Shown here: positions 59,301-64,000 of the stretch, one piece after another | How the letters are laid out: every line of letters begins with the position of its first letter | How positions within the stretch are numbered: position 1 is the stretch's first letter | Origin: Paramarasmius palmivorus | Taxonomy: Eukaryota; Basidiomycota; Agaricomycetes; Agaricales; Marasmiaceae | Assembly (NCBI GenBank): GCA_037176845.1 | Contig: JAYKXP010000123.1 | Location: forward strand, 1 to 64,000 | Direction: 5' to 3' | Length of the DNA stretch: 64,000 nucleotides | Notes under the pieces: generated by a model | Seen by the model: the letters and a program-made list of their open reading frames with translations, nothing else | Told to the model about the DNA's origin: nothing | The model's database searches: none | Position numbers and translations under genes: made by a program

Positions 59301-59330
59301 AAAAAAAAGTCCCACTGACGTCACCGTTCC
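59290..59330. promoter_or_regulatory. R6/T6 shared intergenic region with TGACGTCA
   Basis: GCGGAGGAATAAAAAAAAG is followed by a perfect TGACGTCA palindrome at 59316-59323, then CCGTTCCTGGCATGCACTGCC, which is shared in part with R1/T1 and R3/T3. Confidence 0.5.
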
Positions 59331-59429
59331 TGGCATGCACTGCCTTAGGTACCTGCCGGCGCTAACACGCGTTTTGCTCAAGTGACTCAGCAAACAGTCC
59401 TTTGAGCTAGGAAACACCGTGATCGTCCA

Positions 59430-61270
59430 TGAGTGCATGAGTATCGATACCCCAGGATATCAACCACATTTCAATCTGCGCCTCGGTGTGATTTCCTAAG
59501 CCAATCATTCATCTCTAGGAAGATCACAGGCTCGATACAACTAGTGTCATTTCTATCGCTCCTTCTGCGGCCTGCCCTACTACACTCATATGCCCTATCC
59601 CTCGTACCTTGCCAGCTCTCCGCCACGCAAAGAACGACAGGGCTTCAAATTTTCAAGAGCCTGTAACATGTTGTCAGCATTAAAACGAAAAAAGCGCAAA
59701 AGAGCTCTGAGCAACTACCTGATAAAGCTGCCCCCTCGTGTGTACCCCAACCTACACCTCTCTAGAGACCATTCCAACAAAGCCTTGGCCGTCATGATTC
59801 CAGAATGCTGAGTCTTGATGCCCTGAACGTCTTGAGAGGAATATCCCAACGGCGAGGGTATAGCTTACAATAGATACCGTCAATACCTCGCTTTGCAAGA
59901 TACCTTGAAGAGACAGCTTCAGCTACCTTTGCGTAGAGAACTCAGAATAGAGGACGTACATAGGGTTCTGTAGGAGCTCCTGGATCCTAGCCCTTGTCTC
60001 TTCCCGTTCGGCCTAACATACCCCTTTCTCAAGCCTTCTGCACATTCTCCTCGACGAAGAGATTTCCGAGTAGCGACTTTCTAGATCCAGATACCTCCCA
60101 TACGGGTGGACATGAAGCTTTCGAGTGCTCAGAATGAATAGAAAACCTATAAACCATCGTCATCAGCTCAACGACCTCGAAGACGAAAAAAAGCGGTGCT
60201 GTGGCGACGCACCGAGCAATCAAGTGTCTCTACCCTCCTTCCCTTCCAGCCTCCTTCCCTTCCAGCCTATTCAGACCTGGAAAAGGTCCTCCTCAACTTA
60301 AAGCTCCGGGATAGACAAAGTCGTCGAAAAGTCTAGATAAAAGGGTTCAGAAAGGGACTAAGCGGAGATTCACAAGAGTACCAACGCACCGTTAGAAACT
60401 GGGATCCATTTGCGTGGTCCTGGGTTGAATGAGGAGAAGGGCAAAAAAGATGTCAACATCGAAGGATGCTCATGGTCGCGGTGCAAAATGCTGTCAACAT
60501 CGTTTCCCACGATGTAAACGCTTCTTCTGTCACCACCACCACCACGTTGCCTCGGGGCCCTCGGCTAATTCATTTACCTGTTCGTTGGCACTTCTCCCCA
60601 GTGAACTTGAATCGCCCCAATCAACATAGTCAAGATGCGTTTACGGCTTCGGGTTCAAGCGAACCATGAAAACTGGCATTCCAGCAGAAGGGCCAACTTA
60701 GTTCCTGATTCGCAACTGCTCTTGTTGGTGAACGTTTGAAGAGCTGCACGCTGGCTGCTTGGATCTCTTCAAGCTCGCTTCTCAGAGATATACACCTTAT
60801 TTCGAATGCTGCCTCCACGCCTATGTCAAGCGATCTCATGGACAACATCTGTCATGCGTATCGGATGATCTCTAACTCTTGTAGCAGTGCTCATCCGCCC
60901 GACAAGTAACCGCGACTACAGAACTCAAAGATTTCGGTGAAAATGCACCTTCCGGGGTTCCTGCTGGTCCTCTGGTTCATTTCGTCGTATTGGATCCAAC
61001 GGACAGCATTCATAGCCCATATCCATTCGAATTCTTGATTCGGAATCATATTGCCAGGACAGACTTACTGTTGGGCGTCTGTAGTCCCGCAAGCTTCAAA
61101 CCCCGTTCCAGGATTGTCATATTTAGCACGTCCATTTAGATGCACGCTGCCTCAATGCACTCGAGCGACTTTCGTGCGGCATATCACACAAGTTCTCCGT
61201 GCTTCGACACGTGCGATAGCTGTCATGTCGCAGCGTCAAGTATCGAGGTCTCGTTCGTAGACGCAAATTT
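59430..61270 (+). pseudogene. T-family gene, copy T6
   Basis: The landmark GTTTCCCACGATGT begins at 60502, 1186 bp from the palindrome, followed by a CACCACCACCACCAC run. The surrounding sequence aligns with T3 (29.7-30.75 kb). Frames are short. Confidence 0.4.
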
Positions 61271-61279
61271 GAGATACGG

Positions 61280-61830
61280 CTGACTACGGGGTTTAAAAGG
61301 CTTCAAGATTGTCTCTCGTTCATCTCATCGTAAACAGTCTGAAGGACAGAATCTCGTAATAGTGGAGCATCCAGCGTCTAGCGTTTGGTGTTCAAACTCA
61401 ATGGATACACTCTGCACGACTAGTACTCATGGCTGATCATTGCACTGCGGTGATCTATGACACCTCCAGCACGATCATGCCAGTGATACTCCCTAGAACA
61501 CCAGATTTGGACATGATGGACGTGGACGAAATTGAAGAAACACTTCAATGTAACCTGGATCATCGTTTCAATGTTTCATCAGCTGCGACTTCGAAACACG
61601 CCATTGATACGCTGTGGCGTACGATGGTCCCCTAGTTCTCTAATCCCACCAATGGAGCGATCCCTTGGCTGGTGGTGTCCTCGCCACCTGTGACACTTTG
61701 AAGATGTACTTAATTTTTCACAGAGGTGATAAATGGGCGGCTATTTTTCATACAACAAGGAAACACGATTGGACCGGCAGGAACAAATGAGGGTTCATGA
61801 AGCCGCCTGGTTGAGGAAGCATTGAAAGGT
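61280..61830. other. No gene assigned
   Basis: A 68-codon plus frame at 61429-61635 (with LDMMDVDEIEETLQCNLDH) is acidic and isolated. It may be chance. Confidence 0.25.
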
Positions 61831-61839
61831 GATGTATGT

Positions 61840-63876
61840 GTCTCAAAGCCGTATATGCAAGGCATGGAAAAAGATCCTACATCTGTATCCCTCTGGATTG
61901 CAAAGTCTTTCGGTCGAGCTTTTCGACTATACATGCTACTTGCACGATCTCATTGTATCTGTGCACTTATAGCACTATCCGCTCTCTTCCTCTATGTAAA
62001 CTCACGTACCTCTTCGAAAGCATGCCCACATTCCACGAGTTAAACTAGACATCCAAAACCTACCCCCTTGATATATCCCTTACAGCCGTTCGGCTAATAT
62101 TTACATGGAACCGTGACAGAGACACGGTCTGCGCCTGCGAAGATCTCTGAGATGCTATCTGCACCCTTTAGTACTCGAGAAGAGTGCAAATCAATAACAC
62201 TCGTCTTACGTGTACCGAAGCAACGATACCAGCGGGATTCGGAAGCAGGTGAACGAGCATATGACCGGAATCCAGGAGGTATCGCTTGCCTAACTCCTCA
62301 ACTTGAAAAGGAAATCCATACAGGAACTCCTACCTCGGAGCTCGAGAAGCATGGGGGGTACCTGAGAAGTTGGCTAGACTGTTCAATCTGGGTGTGTCCT
62401 TCGTCAGCATAAGCATCAGAACGAACAGGTTTGTGTTGGAAACGCACGTTAAGCATGCTGTTATAATTCGTAGCCAGTTTACAAGATCTGAAGGATAGGT
62501 ATGCGTGAATAAGGGGTGCACGAGGAATATGATGGCGAAGTACCTAGTCTCATAACAGAACCAACCAGCAGAGCGTTCTCCTTCCTACTCAAAGTGCTAG
62601 CAGCTACCCGGATACTGATGGCTGAACAAACATCTGCGTAGGAGGGACAGCAAGTTGAGTATCACAATCCGAATGGCGAGAAAGAGATCACTTACCTTCA
62701 ACACAAGGGTATAGACTGATCACCGAAGTAGCGAATGAACCAGGGGATAAGCACTGGCAGAATGTCTTGTCGTCTCCGGTGAACAAGGTATCGAAGTCGA
62801 GATGAATTATCAATGGCTTGAATATTGACTAGAGAGTAATCGTGTAAGCAGCGTATAGCATGCACGCGGAAACATACTTACACAGATGAAACTGTTAATT
62901 GTAATACCAGCTTCGTAATGTAGTTACGACTCCCAAGGTGTGTGTATATACTTGACAAGATACTAACGTGAGTGTTGTTTCGAATGTAGCAGCTTCTGTA
63001 TCGATGTCGTGGTCTTCAGGTGCGTATCAGGTTCTCTTGAGTCTGAGTGACGGTATTAGCATATATTGGTCCAGGACTGGCTCAAAGACATACCTTGGTC
63101 TACGGAACGAACTCAATCTCCGTCCTGGAAACGAAGTATAAACGATGTTGTGGGTCTTTGGAAGCGGTAGCGTCAACTGGAGTAAGAAGAGAGGTGACAA
63201 GAAAGGCAAGAAGAAAACGAAAGGGTTTGGAAGGATGCGCACGGTGCACGGTGCTACTCGGTAGTGGGGAGGAAGGACAAGTAGCGGCAAAAACTCCGAG
63301 CTAGGTTAAGGGAACTTGCCTGGGGGTATCTTCTGGACAGTCACCGTGCTTCGATGACAGGTAATGGGACTGGGAGACGGGAGGAGCTTTTCACGCGTGG
63401 TGTAGACATCCTACAGAAGAAGAATGACTTAGCCTTGATCATTTCAATCTTTAGAGAAAGGACACGAAAGGAGGCATCGAAAGGATAGGGACAGGAAAAG
63501 GTAACGAAGGAAGAGCCACATACAGAGTGCAGGTCTCAGCTATCCAACACGGCGATAGGCATCTTCACCAGAGATACGTCTATGCCTCATCTCTGACCAT
63601 TTCCGACCAGTCCCAATACGAGGTCCCTGCTATGTGAGCTGTCAGCGGGTGTGTAGGCATCTGGAGAGTATCTATGAGGACAGCTTGAGTACAGTGGAAG
63701 AAGAGGAAGGGTATGATCACATACGACTCAGTAGCAGCATAATGCATACCCGAGGAATTGGTGTCGGATCGTAAGGAGTGTGTTAGAGGAGCCGGAGGTC
63801 TTTCTTGCAAGGACGTGGTCCTTGTCCAGCTTGTGAGGGGAGGAGATACCGGATAAAGGAAGGTAGGAGTACAGAC
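61840..63876 (-). pseudogene. R-family gene, copy R7
   Basis: An intron at 63672-63724 (53 nt) sits where R1 and R6 have theirs. Exons: IAGTSYWDWSEMVRDEA near 63.6 kb (R1 has PGTSYWDK); RLPVPLPVIEAR near 63.36 kb (as R6); ILPVLIPWFIRYFGDQSI near 62.73 kb, with a stop just before its donor. The 5' end abuts the right TIR arm, so this copy lacks the usual purine/TGACGTCA promoter. Confidence 0.5.
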
Positions 63877-63999
63877 TCGATGGGTCGTGAACTGATAAGA
63901 GATAACGGCGAGATCACCGTAATGACATCATTCTTCCGCTCACCTGACACGACGCGTCGCGTCGTCAAAACCTATTTCCACCTAGTTATACCTACATTT
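63877..63999 (-). repeat. Terminal inverted repeat arm, right
   Basis: The inverse copy of 55049-55172. The match runs to the window edge, so its true outer end is unknown. Confidence 0.85.
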
Positions 64000-64000
64000 T

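Larger units (their letters stand above)
54795..64000. mobile_element. Candidate large TIR element, truncated by window end
   Basis: Long inverted arms at 55049-55172 and 63877-63999 face each other across 8.7 kb. The left arm continues outward into the G-rich block; the right counterpart would lie beyond 64000. The interior carries R6, T6 and R7 and no recognised transposase, polymerase or integrase. In R7 the arm abuts the 5' exon exactly where other R copies have the purine promoter. Alternative: two separate copies of one dispersed repeat in opposite orientation. Confidence 0.5.

Noticed and set aside
63540..63640. SYWDW motif in R7 taken as tyrosinase
   Set aside because: No copper-binding histidine motifs nearby, and sister copies keep only SYWDK. 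A short match by chance.
16640..63876. R family called as a fungal seven-helix receptor-like (DUF6533/DUF6534) gene
   Set aside because: Hydrophobic short exons are suggestive, but no diagnostic motif could be confirmed and the copies are too broken to count helices.

Overview
The window looks like a gene-poor, repeat-rich part of a filamentous basidiomycete (Agaricomycetes-type) nuclear genome. The evidence is short spliceosomal introns of about 42-77 nt with GT..AG ends and TACTAAC-like branch sites, an Agaricomycete-style Ty3/gypsy integrase, and multi-exon membrane-protein genes of a family common in mushroom-forming fungi. There is no bacterial operon structure, rRNA or CRISPR. All family calls are from reading the sequence; no search was run.

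Layout. (1) 1-7.8 kb: a decayed Ty3/gypsy retrotransposon on + (integrase and polyprotein tail at the left edge, polypurine tract, 1.4 kb 3' LTR). It carries an antisense, multi-intron, frameshifted zinc-knuckle-like gene and a tRNA-like Pol III unit. (2) 7.8-10.7 kb: short inverted-repeat elements, then a promoter-like relic. (3) 10.9-16.6 kb: a broken minus-strand gene (family S) beside an intact plus-strand membrane-protein gene (family M). The same S-M pair recurs at 34.6-38.9 kb; a third, broken M copy lies on minus at 51-52.5 kb. (4) 16.6-31 kb, 38.9-49.4 kb and 55.2-63.9 kb: at least six diverged copies of a two-part unit. A minus-strand intron-rich gene (family R, with likely membrane-spanning exons) and a plus-strand intron-containing gene (family T) point away from each other across a short purine-rich intergenic region. 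In two copies this region holds a perfect TGACGTCA palindrome, and one has a single mismatch. Most copies are broken. (5) 52.6-54.1 kb: a degenerate tandem array of about 500 bp units. (6) 54.8-64 kb: a G-rich, telomere-like terminus followed by a 124 bp arm whose inverted copy ends the window. This suggests a DNA element larger than 9 kb enclosing R/T units.

Only the two M genes read through without breaks (510 and 521 residues). Everything else is best read as mobile elements, non-autonomous elements or decayed paralogues. Two insertions can be dated against relatives: a 1.29 kb hAT-like element in a T unit (8 bp target duplication) and a 171 bp element in the M1 upstream region (the empty site survives upstream of M2).
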